This document shows, piece after piece, positions 1 through 10,550 of a DNA stretch of 64,000 nucleotides. The DNA is from Cryptomeria japonica (lineage: Eukaryota; Streptophyta; Pinopsida; Cupressales; Cupressaceae). The stretch's first letter is position 1, and the number at the start of each line of letters is the position of its first letter. The notes below the pieces were generated by a model that had not been told where the DNA came from, ran no database searches, and saw only the letters and a list, made by a program, of their open reading frames with translations. The stretch spans positions 261,080,425-261,144,424 of the forward strand of contig NC_081415.1 of NCBI RefSeq assembly GCF_030272615.1, read 5' to 3'. The position numbers and the translations under genes are program-made.

Positions 1-65
1 GGTAGAGCATTAGCCAATCCCTATCTTAACTATCAAAAACATATTCCACCTACTACTATACAAAA

Positions 66-2290
66 TCAGAAGATGGATGGCAATCCTCTCCATATAAAGT
101 CTGAAAAAGAAGATATCCACAAAGAAACTAACATTAAACCAATTAACCCTAGTAATAAGCATATTGTTCTTACGACAATACTTGGAAAAAATAAAAGGAG
201 TCTTAATAAGCCACTCAAGGCTGATGATGAAATTAAACAAAACCAGGATCCATCAAATCCAGCAACGAAACCATAAGCAAAAATGGAAAAAAGCACCCAT
301 TTTTCATTTTTTCCAGTCTCCATGTGTTGGGAAAGTAGCAATCTAGTCCAATCATCTGCAAGAAATTCGAAAAGATCCTTCGTGGTGTCACCTCCCAAAC
401 CTCCCTGGTTCTCTTTATCCTGGTGCAGAAGACACAAAGTAGTGGCCGAGGAATGCATGACCTTCATGGCAAATTTTGTAATTCTGTTGAAGTGCTTATC
501 CAGAGTATCAAGCTTCTTTTTCACATTGTTCAGATCCTCGAAAATGGCTTTACAACCCACACATTAAATAGCTTCCGCCTTTTCACCTCCATCAGCAACA
601 GTTTGAATGCCCTCAGACTTCCTCCCATCTTCCTTACAGATCTGTTTACCTTTATCATTTTTTTTTTTTTGGGGGGGGGGGGGTAGCAGATAAAGGGGAG
701 TTGTTCTTACTTTCTTCCTGCAAAGTCCTAGAGTTAGGAGCATTGGTGTCCAACTTAGAAGACCCTGAAACCTTTGTGGCCTCCTTGTCATCCTCGGTCT
801 TATCACTGTCCTCCTCTGGGTCTTCCATATCATATTTGACACAGTTTTTTCTCACTACAAGTTATTTCATGTTGGGTTTAGCAGCGATTCTATGGGACCT
901 ACGAGGGGTCTCACCATCCTCCACGTAAGACTAAACTAAAAGCACCTTGGGATCATTTCTGGGTTTTTTTAAGGCGACTTTGGCAGCAGATGGGTTACCA
1001 TTTTTTCCCCCCAATTTTAGGAGGGAAAATGAGGGGGTGTGGCTAGGGGATTGACAGAGGGTATTGGGCTTTTTAGAGATCTTCTTATTGCCCTTTTTAA
1101 CACCAGCAGGACCACTAGAGGGGCTCGGGTAGGAGGGGGCAAGCTAGATAGAGATAGGTTTGGGTAGATAGAGGGCCCGATGGAAATTGTAAAAAGGAAA
1201 CATTAAGCCCTGGTGAAGGATAGTGAAGTTTCTATCTTGACTCATACATTGTCGAACATCCTTAACAATGGACTCCAACGCATGCAGTAAAAAGAAGGGA
1301 AAGGAAATAATATCATGGTTACGGAAATGATTAAGCAAGGAGAAGTGGTAGTAATAGAAAACCCCATATCTACCTTCAAGGGTAAAATACTTCATGACAG
1401 TTTTACACACCTAGTCCCACGGATAAGGAAGACAATCTTTGTTGAATCCCCCCGTAGCTTGATTGACTCCTCACCCATTTTGAAGAATCTATTAATGTTG
1501 GTTTCGTCAGTGACCCTGCTAGTCTTCTTCCATTTCCTTCCCTCGGCAGACAGTCCTGTAGCCTAGGCTATCTTCATTAATTTTTAAAGAGATATCACCC
1601 ATGATGACTCTCCCATCGTTCCAACTATTAATAAACTACATGGAAAGACTTTCGTCGAACCCATTCATGGTTTCCATGAATGAAACAATGCCCCCTTCCT
1701 TGATATACATCCACACACAAGGGTCATTGTGAATGCTTTCATTAATAATGTCCAGCTTGACCTAGACTAAATACCCCCCCCCCCCCCCCAATATTTGTTT
1801 CTTCCAGAGTGATGTTGATAAGCAGCACTGAACATATTATGGACTTGTAGAGAGAGAAACCAATGCGAAGGGCAAGAATGGCCAACATAATTTTAGATGA
1901 AGTGTGATAAAACCGATAATAATTATCAGTTGTGGTGCTTCCCAAGGCAAGTACCTGCCATATACGATAAGCATGCAAAAGAACACCTCTTATCTCCTCT
2001 GCCAACTTGCATAAAGCTTCATTTTGGAAAATTCTCGAACTCTAGTTTACACAATAATTATTGTACTTGTTAGGGCCTATCATATTAATGATTAAAGGGT
2101 GCAATTGCAAACTGTCAGCATCACTTGTATAGGTGGGAAATCACGTCATCACCAGGTCAAAGCGGTGCTGAGTATGGAGACCACCATTGGCCACCTTCGC
2201 AAAATCCGACCAAATCAAATTTGAATTTCCTGCTTTCATCATGGTCCCCCAGATAGACCAGTATATCCACCCGTAAACTAAACCATAGCA
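66..2290 (-). pseudogene. Uncharacterised repeat-encoded protein, multiply frameshifted
   Basis: Reading the minus strand from about 2290 down to about 280, conceptual segments in changing frames join into one protein of perhaps 600-650 residues. It has an alpha-helical N-terminal part (2005-1742), a middle part (about 1740-1570), an aromatic-rich part (1410-1144, with the run YYYHFSLLNHFRNHD), then a basic motif RRSHRIAAK near 900, an acidic stretch rich in D/E (855-700), a Pro/Lys run made by a T13-G13 tract (658-683), and a helical C-terminus (560-300). The final hydrophobic 80 codons down to 66 may be read-through. Stops and shifts occur throughout, and a C16 run (1774-1789) probably shifts the frame. 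I recognise no catalytic domain. The layout (globular N-part, then charged linker) would fit a gag-like or plant-mobile-domain-type repeat protein, but that is inference. Confidence 0.5.
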
Positions 2291-2324
2291 ATTCATTGGT
2301 CGGTAAGGTACTTTTGATCTCTCC

Positions 2325-2965
2325 CTATGAGGGATTTTTGTCTATCAAAAATGAGGCCAAGTGTCTCCAGCACCTCATACCCTTCATCTCAAGGCCCACT
2401 GCAACCATGGAGTCCGCCACCATATTGCCCTCTCTATAAATGTGTCGAATGTGAAATTCCTCCAGCCAAATAATCATAGACCATATGTCCTTGAGAATGT
2501 TGAGAATCATCCAGCTAATCCCAGAAACACCTTTAGTTCCTCAATGATCATCTTAGAATCTCCTTCAATGACCAATCTTTTAGAGTCAATAGCGAGAGCC
2601 AATTTAAGACCCCAGAAGAGTGCTAAGGCTCCAACCATGTTACTCGAGGCTGAACAAACATTGCCAACATAGGCCAAAACTGAATTACCCAAACTGTCTC
2701 TTATAATTCCACCTCCCGCCGCAAACCCACTGCGAGCGACGCCATCAAAGTTGAGTTTAAACCATGAGGGGGAAGGGGTTGACCATCTAGTGTTGAATCT
2801 CTCCAACCTTTTAGAATTGTCATATTGGAGGAAGTTGTCAGGCAAATACCATTTCCTAACCCAATTGCAATCCATCTCCAAAGGGGTGTATTGTGGGTTT
2901 TTCCATTTGTAGACCAGAGCATTTTCCCTAAGAAGCTTCTCCGTTATGACGATCACAATGTCCAC
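2325..2965 (-). pseudogene. LINE-A RNase H domain, catalytic Glu lost
   Basis: Two overlapping frames give an RNase H fold that would degrade RNA in RNA:DNA hybrids. WFKLNFDGVARSG carries the first Asp, VIEGDSKMIIEEL the third acidic residue, and RHIYREGNMVADSM the C-terminal His/Asp block. The second catalytic residue lies in the block read here as SNMVGALALFWGL, where the family has Glu before the Ala-Leu; it is Gly, so activity would be lost. A frameshift near 2507 splits the domain. Confidence 0.85.
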
Positions 2966-3139
2966 AGAGTTGTTGGTATCAAGAAAGATCTGATTATTCC
3001 TTTCTTTCCAAATGTTCCAATAGATATGAGGAGGGATAAGTTTCCAAAACCGTCTGATCGGGGGGTGAGATGATGGGCACTCCCAGTTGATGACAAATTG
3101 CTGTAAGTCTTCTAAGAAGGTCCAGGTAATGTTGATTTT

Positions 3140-3479
3140 CTATAAAACTTTGTACCAGACCATGGAGGTGAAGGGACAATGAATGAAGAGATGATTGATA
3201 CTTTCCTTAGCACTATTACACAACACACACCAATTGGCCATCAGAAAGTCTCTCCTCTTAAGGTTATCAATGGTTAGGATCTTCCCATGGAGAGTCGTCC
3301 ACCAGAATTTTTTTTTTTTGGAATAAGTTGCGAATTCCAAACTTTCCTCCAGTTGTAGCAATCATTGGTAGGAGTGATGAGAAGATTGTAGGCCTACTTG
3401 ACATTGAAGGACCCAAAGGAATTATTTGCCCAAAAAAACTTGTTAGCATGGGGGGATAGGGGAATCTCGACCTCCTCAA
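3140..3479 (-). pseudogene. LINE-A zf-RVT (zinc-binding) domain
   Basis: The pattern WTTLHGKILTIDNLKRR, then WCVLCNSAKESINHLFIHCPF, is the zf-RVT domain found between RT and RNase H in plant non-LTR elements. The Cys/Cys/His/Cys ligands (CVLC, H, C) are all present. Upstream codons to 3479 are in another frame, with a run of A/T at about 3309-3320 as the probable slip site. Confidence 0.85.
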
Positions 3480-3707
3480 GAATCAACTAAAGATCCTCTG
3501 CCAAATGACCTAAATGAGTGTTATTCCATAGGCCATCAACAAGTCTCTTCCATCAGCGAAGGGGGAATATTTAATTCACCATGAGAGGACCAAGTGATTC
3601 CTTGAGACTCCCCATGAGGCAGCTGAAGTGAGTAAAGTCCAGGGGTCTATCCCTAATCCAGTTATCCTCCCAAAATCTAATCTTCTCACCATTTCCCATC
3701 TGCCATT

Positions 3708-4159
3708 TTAGGCCTTCCTTAAGCAGTTTTTGGCTTTTGACAATGTTGTTCCAAATTTTAGAGCCTGAAGGTCATGAGAGGATAAAAGGGAAGAGAAGGG
3801 GGTGTGGTTGAAGTACTTAGCCTGCATAATCTTACACCAGTCAGCACTGCCCATCACCAAATTCCATACAATTTTAGTCAGCAAGGCCTTATTCAGGTCC
3901 GAAATTTTTCTAATCCCTAGGCCTCCCATGTACTTGGGTTTGCACACCACCTCCCAATTGACAAGATTGAGTCTAGATTTTTCCTCCATACCAGTCCATA
4001 AAAAGATTCTTTGGATTTTTTCAAGTTTCTTAGCCATAGTAATAGAGATCTTAAATAAAGAGAAAATAGACAGGGACACCTTGAAGAGAAGCCAACAGAA
4101 GCTGAAGTTTGCCAACACTGCTCAGAGTTTTGCATCCATCCAACAAGTTTCTTTTGCAT
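3708..4159 (-). pseudogene. LINE-A RT thumb/connection region
   Basis: The frame carries blocks typical of the region after the RT palm: MAKKLEKIQRIFLWTG, NLVNWEVVCKPKYMGGLGIR, LNKALLTKIVW and ADWCKIMQAKYF. In plant LINEs this sits between the palm and the zf-RVT domain. The first codons (about 4159-4118) are in a different frame. Together with the missing palm this shows an internal deletion, followed by small frame changes. Confidence 0.85.
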
Positions 4160-4203
4160 TCTTTCCAGAATAGAATCCTAGAACTAGGGGGTGACCTCCT
4201 TAA

Positions 4204-4282
4204 TCGTTAACAACAAGAAGAGGTTTGATTCGGTTAACAACAACTATCAAGAAGAGGTTTCATTCGGTTAACAACAACTTTA
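4204..4282. repeat. Short tandem filler repeat at the LINE-A deletion junction
   Basis: A ~34-bp unit with the core TCGGTTAACAACAACT plus AAGAAGAGGTTT is present about 2.3 times in a row, exactly where LINE-A jumps from the RT fingers to the thumb. The duplicated sequence encodes the RT segment VVNRMKPLLDS. This resembles templated filler DNA left by end-joining repair at the deletion. Confidence 0.8.
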
Positions 4283-4870
4283 GAAAAGATCTTGTAATCC
4301 GTATTGCACAAACTGATAGGATGGAAATCAGTTATAAGCTTAGGATCAATCACTTTGGGAACCAAGACAATAAAAGTATTATATAATTTCTTCACAAGGT
4401 TCCCTATTTGAATGAAGTCCCTAGTGGATTTGATCAAATCATACTACACAATCTCCCAAAACACCTGAAAGAAGGCCGGGGGGAAGCCATCAAGGCTTGG
4501 GGCCTTATAGGCAGCCATAGCAAAAACTGCCTCTTTAACTTCCTCTTCGGTGACTTGACACATTAGCAGCTCATTGTTAGCATCATTCAAGACATGAGGA
4601 ATAAGATTGAGTATCTTATCACTTAATTCTATAGGTTCTCTCACCATGTCGTTAATGTAAGCATTAATGAAGAAATGTGAGGCCCATTGCCCAATCTTGT
4701 TAGTCCCCACCAATTATTCATTCCTATCATTGAATAAGGAACATATAGTGTTTCTCCTCTTATAATTCAAAGCTGACCTATGAAAGAAGGAGGTGTTCCT
4801 ATCCCCCTTAGTTAGCCACTGGATTTTGGATCTTTGCTTCCAGTAAATCTCTTCAAGGCCCATGATGTCT
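4234..4870 (-). pseudogene. LINE-A reverse transcriptase, N-terminal part
   Basis: The segment starts around the WLTKGDRNTSFFHRSA block typical of plant LINE ORF2 and continues with EVKEAVFAMAAYKAPSLDGF (family consensus KAPGPDGF) and the RT motif FHPISLCNTDYKIFSKVVVN. It stops at NRMKPLLDS, just before the catalytic palm. One in-frame stop (about 4440) and another at the tandem junction inactivate it. The palm block with the FxDD aspartates is not found anywhere between this segment and the thumb, so reverse transcription would be impossible. Confidence 0.85.
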
Positions 4871-4896
4871 TTCCATTTTTTCCTCCAACGTTCCTC

Positions 4897-5736
4897 CTAT
4901 TTGTGGATATCCATGGAGGTGTCCCCCTCAGCAATGACTCTCTGGAGTTGGTCTAGTTTAGTTTCAATCTCCTTCTTTCTCTTAAAGATATCTCCAAAAG
5001 AAGATCTATTCCAAGCTCTGACCTCCCTTTTAATTATTTCCAGCTTTTTAGAAATTCTAAACATAGTAGAACCATGAACAAGGGAGTTCCACCAATTTTG
5101 GATGCACTGTTTAAACTCTAGGTGAGAGTGCCAAATAATCTCATACCTAAAGGGTATATGGCTTGAGATTGGCCTATCAACCCAAGAAAGGAGGATTGGG
5201 GAATGGTCAGAAATAGTGCGAGGGAGGTTCGAGAGAGAGGAATTGTTGCCGAGGTCCCACTTAGCTGAGACCACAAATCTATCCAGCCTGACCTAAATAG
5301 GATTAGAGATTTTTCTGTTATTAGACCGGGTGAAGGGATTCCCTTGAAGATCTAGATCTAACAGGTCATTTTTCCTAACGAAGTCAACAAAGTCAAGCAT
5401 GCTATCACTATAATCAGTTAGACCACCCAACTTCTCTGAGGGATAAAGATGAGTGTTGAACTCACCGACAAACATGAACATTGCCTCTTTATTATCAACC
5501 ATGAAGATAGAGATTTCCTCCCAGACTAGAGCCCAACCATTTCTAGTATTGGGAGCATAAATATTGAAAAAGTACCAGGAAAAGTTATTCAAAGTAAACC
5601 TTATAGCAAGAAAGTTGTGAGAAAAGGCAATATCATTCCCATCCAACTTACTTTTGTTCCAGAGAGTTGCCACACCACCCAAAGTGCCTTTCGCCTCACT
5701 ATAATAGAAGGCAACACCAGGCCACAAACTGTCCAC
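4897..5736 (-). pseudogene. LINE-A endonuclease (APE-like) domain, partial
   Basis: This is the C-terminal two thirds of an apurinic/apyrimidinic-type endonuclease, which nicks target DNA to prime LINE reverse transcription. Visible motifs are GTLGGVATLWNK near the start, the metal-binding block as FVGEFNTHL (the usual GDFN aspartate is Glu here), RLDRFVVS, and an intact SDHSPILL. A stop separates 5293 from 5274, between NNRKISNPI and VRLDRF. After SDH comes the helical linker toward the RT with WNRSSFGDIF. The N-terminus, with the usual Asn and Glu catalytic residues, is missing. Confidence 0.85.
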
Positions 5737-5750
5737 AAGATATGCAGGTC

Positions 5751-6149
5751 ATTATTGAAATGGAAAATGCTCTATCATTTGTAGCTGTAAAACAAAATTA
5801 TGTAACTCTAGCACTTGAATATTTGCTCTTCCAATCATGTTAGTTATGCTACCAAATGTTGTGTGAGTGTATATAGATCATGTTTGAATCATCATCACTT
5901 ACAAAATACCAGAACTACATGAATATAGTGTCAAATCAGCAAGATGTACAACAACTATATGACACGATGCTTATTTATTAGAAAGAGTTTATGGTGACTC
6001 TTCATCTCATCAGGTTTTTTATTTGTAACTGTCAGGAATACTAATAATTTCTTTTTGTTTACATAGATTTTCTGACCTCCTATTGCTATCATTGTACGAT
6101 TATGTTATATATTAAATTTGTATTTTTCTTGTATATATTACTATGATTG
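5751..6149. other. AT-rich spacer, no gene seen
   Basis: This stretch lies upstream of the LINE-A truncation point. No open frame of substance, no element end and no RNA gene were recognised. Confidence 0.5.
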
Positions 6150-6331
6150 AACATGTGTGTATATGTATATATGTATATATATATGTGTGTGTTTGTGTGT
6201 ATATATGTGTGTGTGTGTGTGTGTATACATATATATTTAAATGTATATATGTATGTGTACATATACATATACGTGTCTATGTATGTGTATGTGTATGTGT
6301 ATGTGTGTGTGCATGTGCATGTGCATGTGCA

Positions 6332-6368
<37 letters not shown>

Positions 6369-6478
6369 GCATATGTGTATGTATGTATATGTGTATATAT
6401 CTACATACATATATATGTATGTGTGTGTGTATATATATGTATATGTATATATATGTATATATACATACATATATATAT

Positions 6479-6541
<63 letters not shown>

Positions 6542-6662
6542 TATATATATGTACATATATACATATACATATGTATATGTATACACACACATATACATAT
6601 ATACATACATACACATAAATACACACACACACATATACATATACACATGCATATGTGTGTGT
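6150..6662. repeat. Compound (TG)/(TA)/(CA) microsatellite
   Basis: About 510 bp of alternating purine-pyrimidine sequence: TGTGTA/TATATG on the left, ATGTGT and ATGTGC hexamers in the centre (6290-6370), then ACATAT and (CATA) runs on the right. The strand bias flips from TG-rich to CA-rich at about 6460-6480, so the two halves could pair as an imperfect inverted repeat. All long open frames here are microsatellite artefacts. Confidence 0.95.
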
Positions 6663-7065
6663 AATAAATAGGGTTTACTTTAGTGGCGAATATTTCATGT
6701 CGGCAACATGGAAAATGACAAATATATTGTACCAACTGGGGGTGGCCATGTCGCCAAGAATTTATAAGTATTCGTCAAATGCACAACCTAATCACCCATT
6801 GTTTTATGTAATTAATTGTATCTATGTGAATATTTCACCAATAGAATCCACGTTTTCTACATGATAAATTCAATTTTTTCACCTACACTCTCCGAGGTTG
6901 CCTTAATAGATGACCATAATTTCCCAATAGCCATATAAAGATTTATTTGCCAGGAGGACCAAATTCACCTAGAATTTTGTGGATGCGTGTCTCACTTCAC
7001 TCAAATTTTTGCCAACTCTATTATGTTTGCCAATTAACTGGTCGACAAATATCATGGTGAAAATC
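6663..7065. other. Spacer between microsatellite and hAT-like gene
   Basis: AT-rich with no supported gene. It probably contains the 5' flank, or the terminal repeat, of the hAT-like element that follows, but I could not pair an inverted repeat with the 3' side. Confidence 0.4.
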
Positions 7066-9674
7066 AGGAAGGTACATCATCACAAGTACAAGTACAAGTT
7101 CACAACCTTCACCGCACATTGAAGAAGGTGGAGAGCTTGATATCTCAGATCACGATGAACTTGAAGAAGATTTTCTGGTAGATACCCAGGTTAGCCAAAA
7201 TGATATATTCGAATTGGGTGATAATGCCACAGATGATAATGCACAGAAGGGGAAAAGAAAATCCATATAAAAAAAGGATCAACCCAAATCAAAAAAGGAT
7301 CAACCAAAATAAAGAAAAGAATCGGGAGTGGGATATGTCAATGAGGAATTTTCAAATTAATTGGGTGTCAAAGTATCCATTCCTTGAATCAATGGAGAAT
7401 CCAATTGAAGGTGAGCCTCTAATAGAATGTAGATGTAAGATTTGCATTTGGAAACATAAGAAGGAAAAGAGGTTGCAGCTAAAAATTGACACCATAGAAT
7501 AGCATATGGGTAAAGTTTAGCAAAAAAAAAAATGATAGACGCGGTTGAAAAATTAGTGATAAGATGGAAAACAAAGGAGGAATGTAATCATGTGAGGAAT
7601 GCCAAAGAATTTTATTTCCGTGAGAAAATACAGACAAAGCCTACTGAAGTTAAAGGTTCTATTGGAGCTATTCTTGGAAAAGCAATGCAAATAGAATACT
7701 TGGGAAAAGTTGTTCAGTTAAGTGTTATTTTTTTATATTTTGAGTAGAGGGTGTGCTATGATAGACTACCCATCAATGAGTGGTTTATTAAACTTTTTGA
7801 AAGTTCCTAACTATCCTAATAGTCACTGGCCAGTAAACAGTGGATGGGAATGGGCAAGTTGTCTTGCTGAGGTTGAAAAAGAAGATGTCAAGGAAAAAAT
7901 AAGAGAGTCAAACTTTATTGCATTGTCTTTAGGCGAAGTTACTGCAGTAGATAATACTTCGTGGGTATGCATGCATGTTTATACTGTACATAATGATCCT
8001 CTCCAACCTCATCTGCTATCTATTGCTAAAATGAAGGATAGTGTGACAACGGAAAATTTATTTCAACTAGTAAAGAGTTGTTTAATTGAATATGGAGGTA
8101 TGGATGACATGACGATTGCCAAAAATTTGGTGTGTGTTGGAGCAGATGGATCTTTAGTAATGCAAGGTCACATGAATGGTCTTTGCACAAAGATGTAAAA
8201 TTCTTATGCACCCTACATTACTGACATTCACTACATGGCCCATAGAATGAATCTATCTTTTGGAATTATGAGCATGTATGCTCCGGTAAAAATAATTGAA
8301 CATTTAGTCAGAGAGATCTACTCACACTTTTGTCAAAGTCCCAAACAATTTATGGAATTTCAACACTTTGTTGATGGAATAATCGATGAGAACAAGCTTA
8401 TTAAGGATAATGATACTAGATGGATCTCTTTGAATAGGCCAATGCATTGAGTTTTTTCAAAATATCCATCCTTGATTGGATTATTTCACACAATTTGTGA
8501 CGAATCAAAGCAACCAAAATTTCCTGACCTGCTTTGGAGGTTAAGTAATATAGAGACACTCTTAACTTTAGAATCTCTTCTCTCCATGCTAGAGGAAATC
8601 AAAGATATTATGAAACAAGCCCAACAAAGAGATATGTATATTGCAGAATATGCTAAGCTACGTAAGATGACATACCTCTCCCTCGATAATCTCTATCGAT
8701 CTCAACCAACATTATCTGATGAAAAATTAACTAAGTGGCAAACACTCAGATTTGAACAATCCTGATAAACTTTTACACATTAGTGAAAACGGGGAGATAT
8801 GTTCCAGTGTATGCAGAGTTGAGAAATCAATGCACTTCTTTGTCACGGTCGAGCCCGAGGAATCAGGAAAGTGCCCCAAGAAGCAACTAGCAAGAGTTGC
8901 AAGGGAAGATTTTAGCAAGATTGTTGAGTCTATAACTGATTTTGTGAAGAAAATTGCCTATGATCTTTCCTCACAGATCAGAACTAGATTCCCTCCTGAT
9001 AAACTACTTGAGGCCATGTCTATTATGTTTCCTCAATATTGGAACTTCAATAGTACACTTGATTTTCGAGCTAAGCTACTGACTTTGATAAATCAATTTT
9101 GCAGCTCCATAGAATTCAATGGAGTAACTATAAATGGAATTTTAAATGAAACTCTTCTTAGAGATAATCATCTCATTTTTCATACACTATGAGGGAACAA
9201 TGTGACAGAATGGAGAACCCCTACGAAGAGGGATTGATAACAAGGCTTTGGACAGATCTAGGTAAGAACAAAGTGTTGTATGATTCAATATCAAAATATT
9301 TCAAGCTTGTTGATTTATGTCATACCATAATATTGGGTTCAGTGGAGGATGAGAAAGTTTTTAGTGCTTTGGGGTTCCTAAAATCAAAGATAAGAAACAA
9401 ACTAGATAAGAATTTAGAAAATTGCTTGAGGCTCTATACATCTAGGTATGATGTCCATACTTTTCCTTATGATAGGGCACTAAAAATATGGAGGTCAAAA
9501 TGTGAAAGAAGAGGTTTGGGAAACACTTCAAACCAAAGTTCCAGTGGGACAATTGAATCATATATTGGATCTACTGGTAGCATTGAGATGTATTTCAATG
9601 GAGGTATGTAGACTCGGAGTGAAGAAAACACAGACAAGGATCAAGGATGCTCTGATTTTAATGAGGAGGAATGA
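7066..9674 (+). pseudogene. hAT-like transposase (BED/DUF4371-type), broken
   Basis: Segments in changing frames line up as one protein of about 850 residues. They are an acidic N-terminus (7070-7260), a BED-like zinc-finger region with WVSKYPFL and CRCKICIWK (7323-7500), a DUF4371-like/RNase-H-fold core (7740-8765, with NFIALSLGEVTAVDN and CVGADGSLVMQGH), a linker (8752-9192), and a C-terminal dimerisation-like part (9189-9611, FSALGFLKSKIRNKL). At least four stops or frameshifts separate the segments; reading through the TAG at 9610 adds a short acidic tail ending at TGA 9672. Where homologous hAT proteins have an Asp, this copy reads SLGEV, which may be a damaged catalytic position. Domesticated relatives exist, so a host-gene origin is the alternative. 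Confidence 0.75.
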
Positions 9675-10550
9675 CAACTGAAAGAGATTTAGGACTACTA
9701 GTTCATAGGTATTTATTAATCTTATTACTATATCTCATCATTCACATTAGAAAAACATACTATTGTGGTTGATAACTTGATGATATTTTATGTGTCTATC
9801 AACTTTTTGCAATTAAAATTTAATATTGAATTGCAATTGCATTTTTCAACTTTCTATTTTCATATAGAAAATAACAGAATAAAAAAGCGTAATTTGTTTA
9901 TCGATAGAGAGATGTTTATTTAGACATGTTGAGATTTCCATTGATTCTTTTAAAATATAGCCATAAGATACAATTCATTCAATACACAACTCTGTGTGAT
10001 TCTCTCTGCAAAAGTCAATACACAATTTTAGAACCCTTTACAAATGACCCTGAATTCCCTTTTATAGAAACAAGGGAGTAACAACAACTTTAGGTTGGTT
10101 TGCAACATGTGAAGACTCAATGTCAAAATGAATTACCAAGGCACAAAATCTATTGTCCCATCAGTATCAAAAACTCAATACAATTTTACAAGGCTGAAGG
10201 TATCTATGACCATCATAGGCCAGATAAGCAATTTAGCAACTGCTACATGTCTCCTGAGTATTGTTCAAAAAATAGAGTTCAAACTTAAAACTTAATTCAA
10301 ACCATGACAAATTAAATATACAGAATAGTTGTGCACAAAACTAGAAATCAAAAATAGAGAAATGCAGAAAAGTTAAACCTGAGAGAAATTAAGAATATAA
10401 ATTTACAAGGTTGAAAGTGTGCATCATAGGCTGCATTAGTAATAGTGAGTGTTGCATTTTTCCCGTTCATAAAAAAGAGTTATTTCAAGCAATGCCAAAA
10501 CAAGAAAACCTTGAAATGAAGAGTAAAAGCAGAAAACTATGCAATGCATA
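9675..10550. other. AT-rich spacer after hAT-like gene
   Basis: No gene is supported. A short open frame at 10100-10288 has no recognisable motif. A 3' terminal inverted repeat for the hAT element would be expected here, but I could not identify one. Confidence 0.4.

Larger units (their letters stand above)
2290..5750 (-). mobile_element. LINE-A: 5'-truncated plant L1-type retrotransposon
   Basis: On the minus strand, fragments occur in the usual plant LINE ORF2 order: endonuclease (5736-4897), RT fingers (about 4870-4234), RT thumb/connection (4118-3708), zf-RVT (3479-3140) and RNase H (2965-2325). ORF1 and the endonuclease N-terminus are absent, as expected of 5' truncation during target-primed reverse transcription. 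The RT palm is deleted at about 4200-4260. No poly(T) marks the 3' end at about 2290, so that end has been lost or has decayed. Several stops and frameshifts make it non-functional. Confidence 0.85.

Noticed and set aside
2361-3073. Plus-strand open frames opposite LINE-A RNase H
   Set aside because: They are mirror frames of the minus-strand RNase H and have no domain of their own.
6143-6735. Several open frames of 125-174 codons made of Tyr/Val/Cys or Ile/His repeats
   Set aside because: They are readings of the TG/TA/CA microsatellite in all frames, with no start context or domain.
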